Of a stretch of 64,000 nt of DNA, positions 19,939 through 28,364 are shown piece after piece; position 1 is the first letter of the stretch, and every line of letters begins with the position of its first letter. Source of the stretch: Halomonas sp. S3-1-1 (lineage in GTDB: Bacteria > Pseudomonadota > Gammaproteobacteria > Pseudomonadales > Halomonadaceae). A program made the translations under genes and the position numbers. The notes below the pieces were generated by a model. The model saw only the letters and a list, made by a program, of their open reading frames with translations, did no database searches and was not told the DNA's origin. The stretch is from positions 1,009,442 to 1,073,441 of the forward strand of contig NZ_JALGBZ010000001.1 of assembly GCF_023757625.1 (NCBI RefSeq), in the 5' to 3' direction.

Positions 19939-20008
19939 GCCGAACGTCTTATAACAGTCGACCCGCGCCGCACTCGGGGCGCCGACAATAACAACGCCAG
20001 GAGTCACC

Positions 20009-21325
20009 ATGTCCACTTTGCGTCTACCTGCTTTGCGTCTACCAACTCTGCGTCTGTCTACTCTGCCTCTACCGACGTTGCGCCAATCCGCCCTCGGCCT
20101 TGCGCTTTCGATGGCCGCCACCACCTCGGCCCAGGCAAGCGATGTCGAAGTCCTCCACTGGTGGACCTCCGGCGGCGAGGCCCGCGCGGCCAACGTGCTC
20201 AAGGAGCTTTTGGAAGCCGAAGGCTACGGCTGGGAAGATTTCGCCGTGGCCGGCGGTGGCGGTGAAACCGCGATGACCGTGCTGAAATCCCGCGCCATGT
20301 CCGGCAATCCGCCGTCGGCGGCCCAGATCAAGGGCCCGGAAATTCAGGAGTGGGGCGAGCTTGGGCTTCTGGGCGATCTCGACGACGTCGCCGCCGAGGA
20401 GAACTGGGACGCGCTGCTGCCCGAGGTGGTCGCCGACATCATGCGCTTCGACGGCCATTACGTGGCGGTGCCGGCCAACGTGCACCGGGTGAACTGGCTG
20501 TGGGCCAACCCGGAGGTGCTGGACGCCGCCGGGGTCGAGATGCCCACGACCCTTGACGAGCTGTTCACCGCCGGCGAGGCGATTCGCGAAGCGGGCTTCG
20601 TGCCATTGGCCCACGGCGGCCAGGCCTGGCAGGACGCCACCGTGTTCGAAAGCGTGGTGCTGGGAAGCCAAGGGGTGGATTTCTACCGCCAGTCGCTGGT
20701 CGAGCTCGACCCCGAGGCGCTGGGAAGCGATCAAATGATCGAGGCGCTTGAAACCTTCAAACGCCTGCGCGAGCTGATGGACGAGGGCATGCCCGGGCGC
20801 GACTGGAACATCGCGACCAATATGGTGATCGAGGGTGACGCCGGCTTTCAGCTAATGGGCGACTGGGCCAAGGGCGAGTTCACCGCCGCCGGGCTCACCG
20901 CCGGCGAAGACTACCTGTGCGCCGCCGCACCGGGCAGTGAAGACGCCTTCTCGTTCAATATCGACAGCCTTGCCATGTTCCGCGTGAACGACGACGGCGA
21001 GCGCGAGGCCCAGCAGGCGCTGGCGCGACTGGTACTCGAACCCACTTTCCAGGAAGCCTTCAACCTGGCCAAGGGCTCGATTCCCGCCCGTCCTGATCTC
21101 GACATGAGCGAGTTCGACAGCTGCGCCGAGCAGTCGCTGGCGGATTTCCAGCGCACCGCTGAAACCGGTGGTCTGGTGCCCAGCATGTCCCACGGCATGG
21201 CCGTACGCGCCGACGTACAGGGCGCGATCTTCGATGTGGTGACCAACTACTTCAACGACGCCAACATGCCCGCCGACCAGGCCGCCGAGCGCCTGGTGAG
21301 TGCCGCTCAGATGGCCTCGTTCTAA
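20009..21325 (+). CDS. gtsA: Sugar ABC transporter substrate-binding protein
   Basis: Periplasmic sugar-binding protein (bacterial extracellular solute-binding family 1), 438 residues, very similar in pattern to Pseudomonas GtsA, the glucose/mannose-binding protein: VLHWWTSGGE, AVAGGGGETAMTVLKSR, IKGPEIQEWG, AVPANVHRVNWLW, MSHGMAV. The signal peptide ends after SAQA with the mature protein starting SDVEV. The signal peptide's n-region is abnormally long because of five near-identical pentapeptides (TLRLP type) encoded by 15-bp repeats. GGAG ribosome site. It is the first gene of gtsABCD; the two permease genes follow 62 nt downstream. Confidence 0.9.
   Translation: MSTLRLPALRLPTLRLSTLPLPTLRQSALGLALSMAATTSAQASDVEVLHWWTSGGEARAANVLKELLEAEGYGWEDFAVAGGGGETAMTVLKSRAMSGNPPSAAQIKGPEIQEWGELGLLGDLDDVAAEENWDALLPEVVADIMRFDGHYVAVPANVHRVNWLWANPEVLDAAGVEMPTTLDELFTAGEAIREAGFVPLAHGGQAWQDATVFESVVLGSQGVDFYRQSLVELDPEALGSDQMIEALETFKRLRELMDEGMPGRDWNIATNMVIEGDAGFQLMGDWAKGEFTAAGLTAGEDYLCAAAPGSEDAFSFNIDSLAMFRVNDDGEREAQQALARLVLEPTFQEAFNLAKGSIPARPDLDMSEFDSCAEQSLADFQRTAETGGLVPSMSHGMAVRADVQGAIFDVVTNYFNDANMPADQAAERLVSAAQMASF
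20015..20089 (+). repeat. Five 15-bp tandem repeats in the gtsA signal peptide
   Basis: Units at 20015-20029, 20030-20044, 20045-20059, 20060-20074 and 20075-20089 encode TLRLP, ALRLP, TLRLS, TLPLP and TLRQS. The unit is a multiple of three, so changes in copy number keep the frame and change only the length of the positively charged signal-peptide n-region. Confidence 0.85.
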
Positions 21326-21387
21326 GCGTTTCTTGATGTTCGCGCCGCCGCCCGGCGGCGCGCCTTGCTGACCGGCGAGATTTCCCC

Positions 21388-22302
21388 ATGACACACTCGA
21401 TTTCACCGAAGGCCCGGCGGCCGACGGCGTCCGGCCGACTGCAGGCGTGGCTGCCGCGGCTGGTGCTGGCGCCTTCGGCGGCCGTGATCCTGTTTTTCGT
21501 CTACGGCTTCATGCTCTGGACGTTCGTGCTGTCGCTGACCAGCTCGCGCATGCTGCCAAGCTACGACTTCGTCGGCTTCGGGCAGTACGCGCGGCTGATG
21601 GCCAACGACCGCTGGTGGGTCGCCTCGACCAACCTGATGATTTTTGGCGCGCTGTTCGTGGCGGTGTGCCTGGTGATCGGCGCTTTGCTGGCCATTTTGC
21701 TCGACCAGAAAATCCGTCAGGAGGGGGCGCTGCGCACCGTTTATCTCTACCCGATGGCGCTATCGTTCATCGTCACCGGGGTGGTGTGGAAGTGGCTTTT
21801 GAACCCGCAGCTCGGCATCCAGGCGATGGTGCAGGGCTGGGGCTTCGAGTCGTTTCGCTTCGACTGGATCGTCGATCCGAACATGGCGATCTATACGCTG
21901 GTGATCGCCGCGGTGTGGCAGGCCTCGGGCTTCGTGATGGCGCTGTTTCTAGCGGGGCTTAGGGGCATCGACGACAGCATCATCAAGGCCGCCCAGCTGG
22001 ATGGGGCGAGCCTGCCGCGCATTTACTGGCGCGTGGTGATGCCGTGCCTGCGCCCGGTGGTGTTTAGCGCGGTGATGATTCTGGCCCACATCGCGATCAA
22101 GAGTTTCGATCTGGTGGTGGCGCTGACCGGCGGTGGCCCGGGCTACGCCTCGGATCTGCCTGCGACCTTCATGTACACCCACGCCTTCAACCGCGCCCAG
22201 ATCGGGCTGGGCTCCGCCAGCGCCATGCTGATGCTGGGCGGGGTGCTGGCGATTCTGATTCCCTATCTCTATTCGGAACTGAGGAGCCGCCGCCATGGCT
22301 GA
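21388..22302 (+). CDS. gtsB: Sugar ABC transporter permease
   Basis: Inner-membrane permease of the binding-protein-dependent sugar uptake family, 304 residues with six predicted helices (first: LVLAPSAAVILFFVYGFMLW). The cytoplasmic EAA loop that contacts the ATPase is IKAAQLDGASLPRIYWRVVMP at about 206-226. It lies between gtsA and gtsC and overlaps gtsC by 8 nt, so the two permeases are translationally coupled. Confidence 0.92.
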   Translation: MTHSISPKARRPTASGRLQAWLPRLVLAPSAAVILFFVYGFMLWTFVLSLTSSRMLPSYDFVGFGQYARLMANDRWWVASTNLMIFGALFVAVCLVIGALLAILLDQKIRQEGALRTVYLYPMALSFIVTGVVWKWLLNPQLGIQAMVQGWGFESFRFDWIVDPNMAIYTLVIAAVWQASGFVMALFLAGLRGIDDSIIKAAQLDGASLPRIYWRVVMPCLRPVVFSAVMILAHIAIKSFDLVVALTGGGPGYASDLPATFMYTHAFNRAQIGLGSASAMLMLGGVLAILIPYLYSELRSRRHG

Positions 22303-23173
22303 TGCCATTCGTCGCCAAACCGTCGGCGCGCGCCTTTTGCGCGGCGCGCTCTACGCCGTTTTGATTCTGGCCGCACTTTTCTACGCGCTGCCGCTTTTGA
22401 TCATGCTGATCACCTCCATCAAGCCGCTGTCCGAGATCACCGCCGGTTCGCTGCTGTCGCTTCCGCAAAATCCGACGCTCGCGCCCTGGACCAAAGCCTG
22501 GGGCGAGGCGTGTACCGGCATGCGCTGCGAAGGCGTGGGGGGCTACTTCTGGAACTCGTTTGCCATCGTGATTCCGGCGGTGCTGATCTCGACGGCGGCT
22601 GGCGCGCTCAACGGCTACGCCTTGACCAAGTGGCGCTTCAAGGGCGCGGAAATCGTGTTCGCGCTGATGCTGTTTGGCTGCTTCATTCCGTTTCAGGTGG
22701 TGCTGCTTCCCATGGCGCAGACGCTTGGCTGGCTGGGGCTTTCAAGCTCCCGGGCAGGGCTGGTGCTGGTGCACGTGGTGTTCGGCATCGCCTTCACGAC
22801 GCTTTTTTTCCGCAACTTCTACGTCGGCATCCCGGATGAGCTGGTGTCGGCGGCGAAGCTCGACGGCGCTGGGTTCTTTCGCATTTTCTGGCGCATTCTG
22901 CTGCCGGTATCGGCGCCGATCATCGTGGTGTCGATCATCTGGCAATTCACCCAGATCTGGAACGATTTTCTGTTCGGCGTGGCGTTTTCAGGCCACGACA
23001 CCCAGCCGGTAACGGTGGCGCTCAACAACCTGGTGAACACCTCGACCGGCGTTACCGAGTACAACGTGAATATGGCGGCGGCGATGATTGCTGCGCTGCC
23101 GACGCTGGTGGTTTACGTGCTGGCGGGCAAGTACTTCGTGCGCGGGCTGACCGCCGGTTCGGTCAAGGGTTAA
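22295..23173 (+). CDS. gtsC: Sugar ABC transporter permease
   Basis: Second permease, 292 residues, MalG-like, with a first helix at about 15-38 and the EAA loop [22 protein letters not shown] near 185-206. It has a large insertion between the first two helices containing two cysteines (CTGMRC), as in Pseudomonas GtsC. It pairs with GtsB to form the membrane channel. The ATPase gene starts 28 nt downstream. Confidence 0.92.
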   Translation: MADAIRRQTVGARLLRGALYAVLILAALFYALPLLIMLITSIKPLSEITAGSLLSLPQNPTLAPWTKAWGEACTGMRCEGVGGYFWNSFAIVIPAVLISTAAGALNGYALTKWRFKGAEIVFALMLFGCFIPFQVVLLPMAQTLGWLGLSSSRAGLVLVHVVFGIAFTTLFFRNFYVGIPDELVSAAKLDGAGFFRIFWRILLPVSAPIIVVSIIWQFTQIWNDFLFGVAFSGHDTQPVTVALNNLVNTSTGVTEYNVNMAAAMIAALPTLVVYVLAGKYFVRGLTAGSVKG

Positions 23174-23201
23174 GTACTCAACAATAACGGGAAAGCAATT
23201 T

Positions 23202-24323
23202 ATGGCAGCGCTTGAAATCGATCAGGTACGCAAGGAGTTCGGCCGCGAGCGGGTGCTCAAGGACGTGAGCCTTTCCATCGAGTCCGGCCAGTTTCTGATT
23301 CTGGTGGGGCCGTCCGGCTGCGGCAAGTCGACCCTCATGAACGCCATCGCCGGGCTCGAGCCGGTCACCAGCGGGCACATTCGCATCGACGGTGAGGACG
23401 TGACCGGGCGTACCCCCGCCGAGCGGGATATCGCCATGGTGTTCCAGTCCTACGCGCTCTACCCGAGCATGACGGTGCGCCAGAACATCAGCTTCGGTCT
23501 CGAGATGCGCAAGGTGCCCAAGGCCGAGCGCATTGAGGCGGTGGAGCGGGTCGCGGATCTTTTGCAGATCTCGCACCTTCTGGAGCGTAAGCCCGCCCAG
23601 CTCTCCGGCGGGCAGCGCCAGCGGGTGGCGATGGGCCGAGCGTTGGCGCGCGAGCCCAAGGTGTATCTGTTCGACGAGCCGCTGTCGAATCTGGACGCCA
23701 AGCTGCGTGTCGACATGCGCACCGAGATCAAGAAGCTCCACCAGCGCCTGGGCACGACCATCGTTTACGTGACCCACGACCAGGTCGAGGCGATGACGCT
23801 GGCGGACAAGATCGCGGTGATGCGCGACGGTCATATTCTCCAGCTGGGCTCGCCGGACGAGGTCTACAACGATCCGGTAGACATGTTCGTCGCGGGCTTT
23901 ATGGGCTCGCCCTCGATGAACTTCATTCGCGCCACGCTCGAACAAAGTGACGGCGGGGTTCAACTGCGTATCGAAACCCCGAGCGAGGAGAGCCTGACGC
24001 TCCCCTGGCCCGCGGCGCGAACCACCGAGGCGCTTACCGAGCGGATCGGCAAAACGGTGATTCTTGGCCTGCGCCCGGAGCACTTTAGCGAGGAGGACGC
24101 GCGCCTCGGCGCCCAGGCGGAGGGTACGCCAATGACGGCGACGGTCAGCGTGGTCGAGCCGACCGGGGCGGATATCCTGCTGCGCCTGCCGCTGGGCGAA
24201 GAGGAGATCACCGCCCGAGTCGGCCCCAAGTGCGCCGTCGCCCCGGGGGATCGGCTGGCGCTGCGGGTCGACATGAGCCGGGCGGTCATGTTCGACGCCA
24301 ACAGCGAACAGCGCATTGCCTGA
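23202..24323 (+). CDS. gtsD: Sugar ABC transporter ATP-binding protein
   Basis: A 373-residue ATPase of the MalK/UgpC (CUT1) group. Walker A is GPSGCGKST, the Q loop VFQSYALYP, the signature LSGGQRQR, Walker [13 protein letters not shown] and the switch His in THDQVEA. The C-terminal TOBE/OB region (from about 240) is typical of sugar importers and can be a site for inducer exclusion. Last gene of the transporter operon; it is convergent with ycjF, with only 19 nt between the stops and no clear hairpin. Confidence 0.93.
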   Translation: MAALEIDQVRKEFGRERVLKDVSLSIESGQFLILVGPSGCGKSTLMNAIAGLEPVTSGHIRIDGEDVTGRTPAERDIAMVFQSYALYPSMTVRQNISFGLEMRKVPKAERIEAVERVADLLQISHLLERKPAQLSGGQRQRVAMGRALAREPKVYLFDEPLSNLDAKLRVDMRTEIKKLHQRLGTTIVYVTHDQVEAMTLADKIAVMRDGHILQLGSPDEVYNDPVDMFVAGFMGSPSMNFIRATLEQSDGGVQLRIETPSEESLTLPWPAARTTEALTERIGKTVILGLRPEHFSEEDARLGAQAEGTPMTATVSVVEPTGADILLRLPLGEEEITARVGPKCAVAPGDRLALRVDMSRAVMFDANSEQRIA

Positions 24324-24342
24324 CGCGCTCTTCGGTCTTGTG

Positions 24343-25368
24343 TTAGCGGTCAGCGCGCGGGGCAGGCTCCTTGTCGGCCCGTTTGAGCTGGCGCCACAGC
24401 GACTGGCGCAGATCGGAGAGTTTGGGCTGCTCTTCGGGCGTGAACGCCAGCGGCCGGCACAGGCGCTGGGCGCGAAGGCCGAGGCGAGCGCTCAAGAGCC
24501 CGGTGGCCAAGCCCTGACCTGCGCGAGTCGAAAGCCTGGCAGTCAAGTCGAGCGAGAGCATGTCCATGCTGACATCAGAAGCAAGCTCGGTGGCGCCGGC
24601 GAAGGCCATGTTGTGCAGGACGTTGCGAAAAAGCCGCAGGCGACTGGCGTAGCCAAGCTCGAGCCCGTAGAGCCTACAGAGCCGGTCGACCATGGCGAGG
24701 CTTCGCCAGGCGACCAGCGCCATGTCTACCAGCGTGAGCGGGCTGATCGCCACCATCAGCGCCGTCTCGCCGGACATGCGCGTGATCAGCTGCTGCGCGC
24801 GGCGATCCCGGGGCGCGAGCAGGTGGTAGCAAAGCAGCGTTTGCACCTCCACGCCGCTGTGGTGCGGCTGGCAGGCGCGCGTGAACGCCTGCCAGTGCGG
24901 GTCGTCGTCACTGAGCTTGAGCTGGACTTTCAGCTTCTCGGCAAGCGCCTTTGACTGCTCGAAGGAGCAGTGGGGGAGCGTGGCGAGCTCTTCGCGTAAA
25001 CGATCGTGACGCTTGAGGCGTTTCAGCCGGCCAAGCTCCTTGACCAGCGACGCGCCGCCGAGCGTGATCAGCCCCAAGCCAAACGCCTGCCAGGCCACGC
25101 TTAGCCAGGCCGAGCCCTCGATGGCGTCGGGAATGCCGGTGGCGAACTCGGCGGCCCCCAATCCGCCTGCACCGATCAGCGCGAACATCAGCCCCCAGCG
25201 GCGCTTGCGCGGCGCGCCCAGATGAGCCTCTGGCAGGGCGCGGGCCTCGGGCTCGGTCAACGGCTGGTCTTCGCGCAGCGGGTCGAAACGTTCGTGGGTG
25301 CGCAGCGGCTCATCATCCAGGGGCGTGTCGTCGAGGTTGAACTGGCGGCGTGGGTTGGGGGTCGTCAT
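24343..25368 (-). CDS. ycjF: YcjF family (UPF0283) membrane protein
   Basis: A 341-residue UPF0283 protein. An acidic, polar N-terminal region of about 65 residues precedes two helices (WGLMFALIGAGGLGAAEF and VAWQAFGLGLITLGGASLV), and a further hydrophobic region near 205-225 has the family motif SPLTLVDMALVAWRSLAMVDRL. E. coli YcjF has a similar length (353). The ATG overlaps the ycjX stop (ATGA), so the pair is coupled. In E. coli the pair belongs to the psp stress regulon; no psp gene is present here. Molecular function is not established. Confidence 0.87.
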   Translation of the reverse strand: MTTPNPRRQFNLDDTPLDDEPLRTHERFDPLREDQPLTEPEARALPEAHLGAPRKRRWGLMFALIGAGGLGAAEFATGIPDAIEGSAWLSVAWQAFGLGLITLGGASLVKELGRLKRLKRHDRLREELATLPHCSFEQSKALAEKLKVQLKLSDDDPHWQAFTRACQPHHSGVEVQTLLCYHLLAPRDRRAQQLITRMSGETALMVAISPLTLVDMALVAWRSLAMVDRLCRLYGLELGYASRLRLFRNVLHNMAFAGATELASDVSMDMLSLDLTARLSTRAGQGLATGLLSARLGLRAQRLCRPLAFTPEEQPKLSDLRQSLWRQLKRADKEPAPRADR

Positions 25369-26753
25369 TGCAGCTTGTCTCCAATCAGCCAGTCGAGGGC
25401 GGCGTCCATGCGGATATGATCGAGCGCATCGGTGTCGCGGCTCATCGGGCGAAAGCTTGGGTAGTCGAAGCCCTGGCCCTGCCAGAACTCGGCGGTGGGC
25501 AGCCGGCTCGGCACATCGCCCGGGTAGAGCAGCACCTCCTCGCCCTCCAGGGTCGTGCCTCTCAGCGCCGGGGTGCGTTTGCCGTTTTCCTGCACCTCGC
25601 GGGTCTGAGTGGCGCGAATGGCGGCCAGCGAAAATGCCTTGACCGGCACGTTGGCGTAGCGCAGATCCTTCAAGGGCTCGGCCAAAAGACTCTCGAGAAG
25701 CGTGACCACGTTGGCGTGCTGGTCCGGCGTAACGTGGTCCGCCTTGGTCGCGGCGATCGCGAGCCGGTCGATTTTCGGCGCGAACATCCGCGTGAGCAGG
25801 CTGCGCTTGCCGTAGTTGAAGCTCTGCATCAGTTGGCCCAGCGCCTGTGATAAATCCTCGAAGCGCTCGGGCCCGGCGTTGAGCGCGCCCAAGACGTCGA
25901 CCAGCACGATCTGGCGGTCAAAGCGGCGAAAGTGATCGCGGTAGAAGGGGCGTACCACCTGCTGCTGGTAATAGCGAAAGCGCGCCTTGAGCGTGGCGTA
26001 AAGGCTTTCCTCTGGCAGCGCGTCCAGGGTTTCCTGGGACTGGGTCAAATCCGGCAGCGGGAAGAACTGTAACACCGGCGCGTCCTCGAGCTCGCCGGGC
26101 AGCAAAAACCGCCCCGGCTGGAGATCCGAAAAGCCCGCCTGTTTGGCCCGCTTGAGCCCGTCGGCGTACTGCTTCGAGATGCTGGCAAGGGTGGTTTCGT
26201 CCACCGGCTTGGCCGGGTCGAGCGCCTCTACTGATGCATGCCACTCATTGAATAGCGCCCGGCGGTGTGGGCCCTGGTGCTGCGCCTGGGCCTGACACCA
26301 GCTGTAGAAGTCGTGCTGCAGAAGCGGCAGGTCCAGAAGCCACTCGCCGGGGTAGTCGAACAGATCCAGCGTCAGCTTCGCGGTTTCCGGCGTGAACCAG
26401 CCGCTTTGCGCCGGCTTGAAGCGAAGCTCAAGGCGTAGTTCGCTGATACCGCGCGTAGGCGCCGGCCAGCACGGCGGCGTGTCGTCGAGTGCCGCCATAC
26501 CCGGATCGTAAGGAAAGCGCGGTACGCCCAGGTCCGGCTGGTTGAGCCGCTTGGCGCCGAGTAGCCGCCCTTCGCGGGCGGCGGGCAGCAGGTCGAGTTT
26601 GGCCTCGAGGCCCGCGTGGCGCAGTTGGTTGACCAGTGAGGTCAAAAACGCCGTTTTGCCGGCTTGGGAGAGCCCCGTAACGGCAAGTCTTAGCTGGCGG
26701 TCGCGGCCGCGCTCCAACAGGTTGTTGAGCTCCCGACTTAACGGCTGGGGCAT
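25365..26753 (-). CDS. ycjX: YcjX family GTP/ATP-binding protein
   Basis: P-loop protein of the YcjX (DUF463) family, linked in E. coli to the phage-shock/membrane-stress regulon. The Walker A motif is GLSQAGKT at 27-34 and NTP-specificity segments include ATKADHV. The frame continues upstream to 26807, but the ATG at 26753 has an AAGGAA ribosome site and gives MPQPLSRELNNLLERG, matching E. coli YcjX; length 462 (E. coli 465). It overlaps ycjF by 4 nt. Likely a membrane-associated stress NTPase. Confidence 0.88.
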   Translation of the reverse strand: MPQPLSRELNNLLERGRDRQLRLAVTGLSQAGKTAFLTSLVNQLRHAGLEAKLDLLPAAREGRLLGAKRLNQPDLGVPRFPYDPGMAALDDTPPCWPAPTRGISELRLELRFKPAQSGWFTPETAKLTLDLFDYPGEWLLDLPLLQHDFYSWCQAQAQHQGPHRRALFNEWHASVEALDPAKPVDETTLASISKQYADGLKRAKQAGFSDLQPGRFLLPGELEDAPVLQFFPLPDLTQSQETLDALPEESLYATLKARFRYYQQQVVRPFYRDHFRRFDRQIVLVDVLGALNAGPERFEDLSQALGQLMQSFNYGKRSLLTRMFAPKIDRLAIAATKADHVTPDQHANVVTLLESLLAEPLKDLRYANVPVKAFSLAAIRATQTREVQENGKRTPALRGTTLEGEEVLLYPGDVPSRLPTAEFWQGQGFDYPSFRPMSRDTDALDHIRMDAALDWLIGDKLQ

Positions 26754-26841
26754 GCGTGTTGTTCCTTGCGGTGAACGCTCAAAAGGTGATGCTTCCAAGC
26801 TTAGCAAAGCGCTGATTAACCGGCGATTAACGCCGCCACGG

Positions 26842-27714
26842 TTAGTCCAAACTCAGCGTCGTGCCTAACAGATGCTGCGCGCCGGGCACCAGCCACACCG
26901 GGTCGAGGCGGGTGTTGGCGGCTTCCACACAAACAAAGCGAAAGCCGGCATCCAGCGGCGTGTCCGCAGGCAGCGCATCGCCCGGGTGCCATACCACGGT
27001 GGAGTCGCTCGACTGCTTCGCCACGCGCAGGGTGCGCTCGCCGTCACTCAGCGCGACTGCCTCGTTGGTGTGGTAGATGCGATCGACCGGGCCTTGTACG
27101 GCGAGCACGCCCTGCTGCTCGGCTTCGGCGAAGTCCTTGAGCTTGTCCAGGTAACGCGCCCCGGCCAGGCCTTCGAGGCGGCACTGGTGGGTATGCGCCA
27201 CGCCGAGATAAGTGTGCAGCGCGCCGCTCATCTTCACCGGCGTCTCACCGATGTTCTCGCTGATCAGCTCGACGTTCAGGCGCTGGGCGTTGGCCTGAAT
27301 GAACACCCGCGCGGTGAGCAGGCTGTGCAGGCGCTCAAGCGGAGAGAGGTGTACCTCAATACCTTCGGCGTGCTCATCTACCGCGTCGAGTCGCCATTGC
27401 GCCTGGCGGGCCAAGCCGTGAAAAGGGCCGTCGCGCTCTGGAGACTCGTCGGCGTAGCGCTCGTCGGCGAACCAGGGCCAGCACAGCGGAATGCCACCGC
27501 GAATGGTGTCGGGAAGCGCCGAAGGCGTCGGCGTGACCCAGAGCCAAGCGGCGCTATCGCCTTTGGGTTTGAAGTGCAGGACCTGGGCGCCTTGCAGGCT
27601 CACGATCATCTCGCCCCACGCCATGTTGAAGACGACGACCTCGCGGTCTTGCCACCGGGCGTTGGACTGACCGTCGACGTCGTCGACGAGCGTTTGCAGC
27701 GAATCGGGGATCAT
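26842..27714 (-). CDS. yeaD: D-hexose-6-phosphate mutarotase
   Basis: Galactose-mutarotase-fold enzyme that interconverts alpha and beta anomers of glucose 6-phosphate and similar sugar phosphates; 290 residues, as usual for YeaD. Diagnostic segments are IRGGIPLCWPWF, DGPFHGLARQAQW, the catalytic His in ALHTYLGV and the catalytic Glu in VCVEAAN. Its proximity to the gts transporter, as in pseudomonads, suggests a role just after uptake and phosphorylation. Transcribed separately from ycjX, with an 88-nt gap. Confidence 0.92.
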   Translation of the reverse strand: MIPDSLQTLVDDVDGQSNARWQDREVVVFNMAWGEMIVSLQGAQVLHFKPKGDSAAWLWVTPTPSALPDTIRGGIPLCWPWFADERYADESPERDGPFHGLARQAQWRLDAVDEHAEGIEVHLSPLERLHSLLTARVFIQANAQRLNVELISENIGETPVKMSGALHTYLGVAHTHQCRLEGLAGARYLDKLKDFAEAEQQGVLAVQGPVDRIYHTNEAVALSDGERTLRVAKQSSDSTVVWHPGDALPADTPLDAGFRFVCVEAANTRLDPVWLVPGAQHLLGTTLSLD

Positions 27715-27911
27715 GGGCGTTCCTTTTGGAGAATGGACAGTGGTAGTGGAGAGCGGGCAGTGGGCAGATGAGCAAGCCGGTCTCGAGCCGTCACTAGGCC
27801 TAAGTCGCCTTGCACATAAACCAGGCGCATCTCGGTGACTGTGTGCTATGTTAGGACAAGCGCGCCCGGTAGGTAAAACCGGCGCCTATATCGAAAAACC
27901 AGGGAGGTATT

Positions 27912-28154
27912 ATGGGCTTTTTAGCGTGGCTTATCATTGGTGGTCTGGCTGGCTGGATTGCCGGCAACATCATGCGCGGTGGCGGCTTCGGCATCATCGC
28001 TAACATTGGCGTCGGAATTGTAGGCGCGGTGATCGGCGGCTTTTTGTTCAGCCTGTTGGGGCTTTCCGCCGGCGGCTTCATCGGCTCGCTGGTCACCGCG
28101 ACCGTAGGTGCCGTCGTGCTCTTGTGGGTCATTAGCAAGGTGCGCAAGGCGTAA
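27912..28154 (+). CDS. GlsB/YeaQ/YmgE family stress-response membrane protein
   Basis: An 80-residue, glycine-rich membrane protein with three hydrophobic segments (FLAWLIIGGLAGWIAGNIM, GIIANIGVGIVGAVIGGFLF, ALVTATVGAVVLLWVI-like). The GLAGWIAG and NIGVGIVGAVIGG motifs are those of the transglycosylase-associated/YeaQ family. GGGAGG ribosome site. Expressed alone: 197 nt of non-coding DNA precede it and a strong terminator follows. Confidence 0.87.
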   Translation: MGFLAWLIIGGLAGWIAGNIMRGGGFGIIANIGVGIVGAVIGGFLFSLLGLSAGGFIGSLVTATVGAVVLLWVISKVRKA

Positions 28155-28226
28155 GCCTAAATAGAGCCGGGTAACGGGCTGCAAAAGCGACGCCCGTTTC
28201 ACCCGGCCAGACGCGTTCAAACGTTT

Positions 28227-28263
28227 AAAACACCGCCCCGGAGCCTCTCCGGGGCGGTGTTTT
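28227..28263 (+). terminator. Rho-independent terminator after the YeaQ-type gene
   Basis: A 17-bp perfect stem (28227-28243 with 28247-28263) with a CCT loop and a T-tract. It lies over any start of the next gene upstream of 28264, supporting the later TTG start chosen for that gene. Confidence 0.93.
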
Positions 28264-28364
28264 TGTTCAAACCCTCAAGCGCGCTATCGGCCTGGCCAGG
28301 AGTTTCCGTTACACTAGGGCGCTTTGTGCCGGCGCGTTGCCGAGTGTCGTTTTCGAGGTGTCTT

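Noticed and set aside
28257..28364. Upstream GTG extension of the DUF1266-like gene
   Set aside because: Begins inside the preceding terminator hairpin and has no ribosome site; the TTG at 28365 has one.
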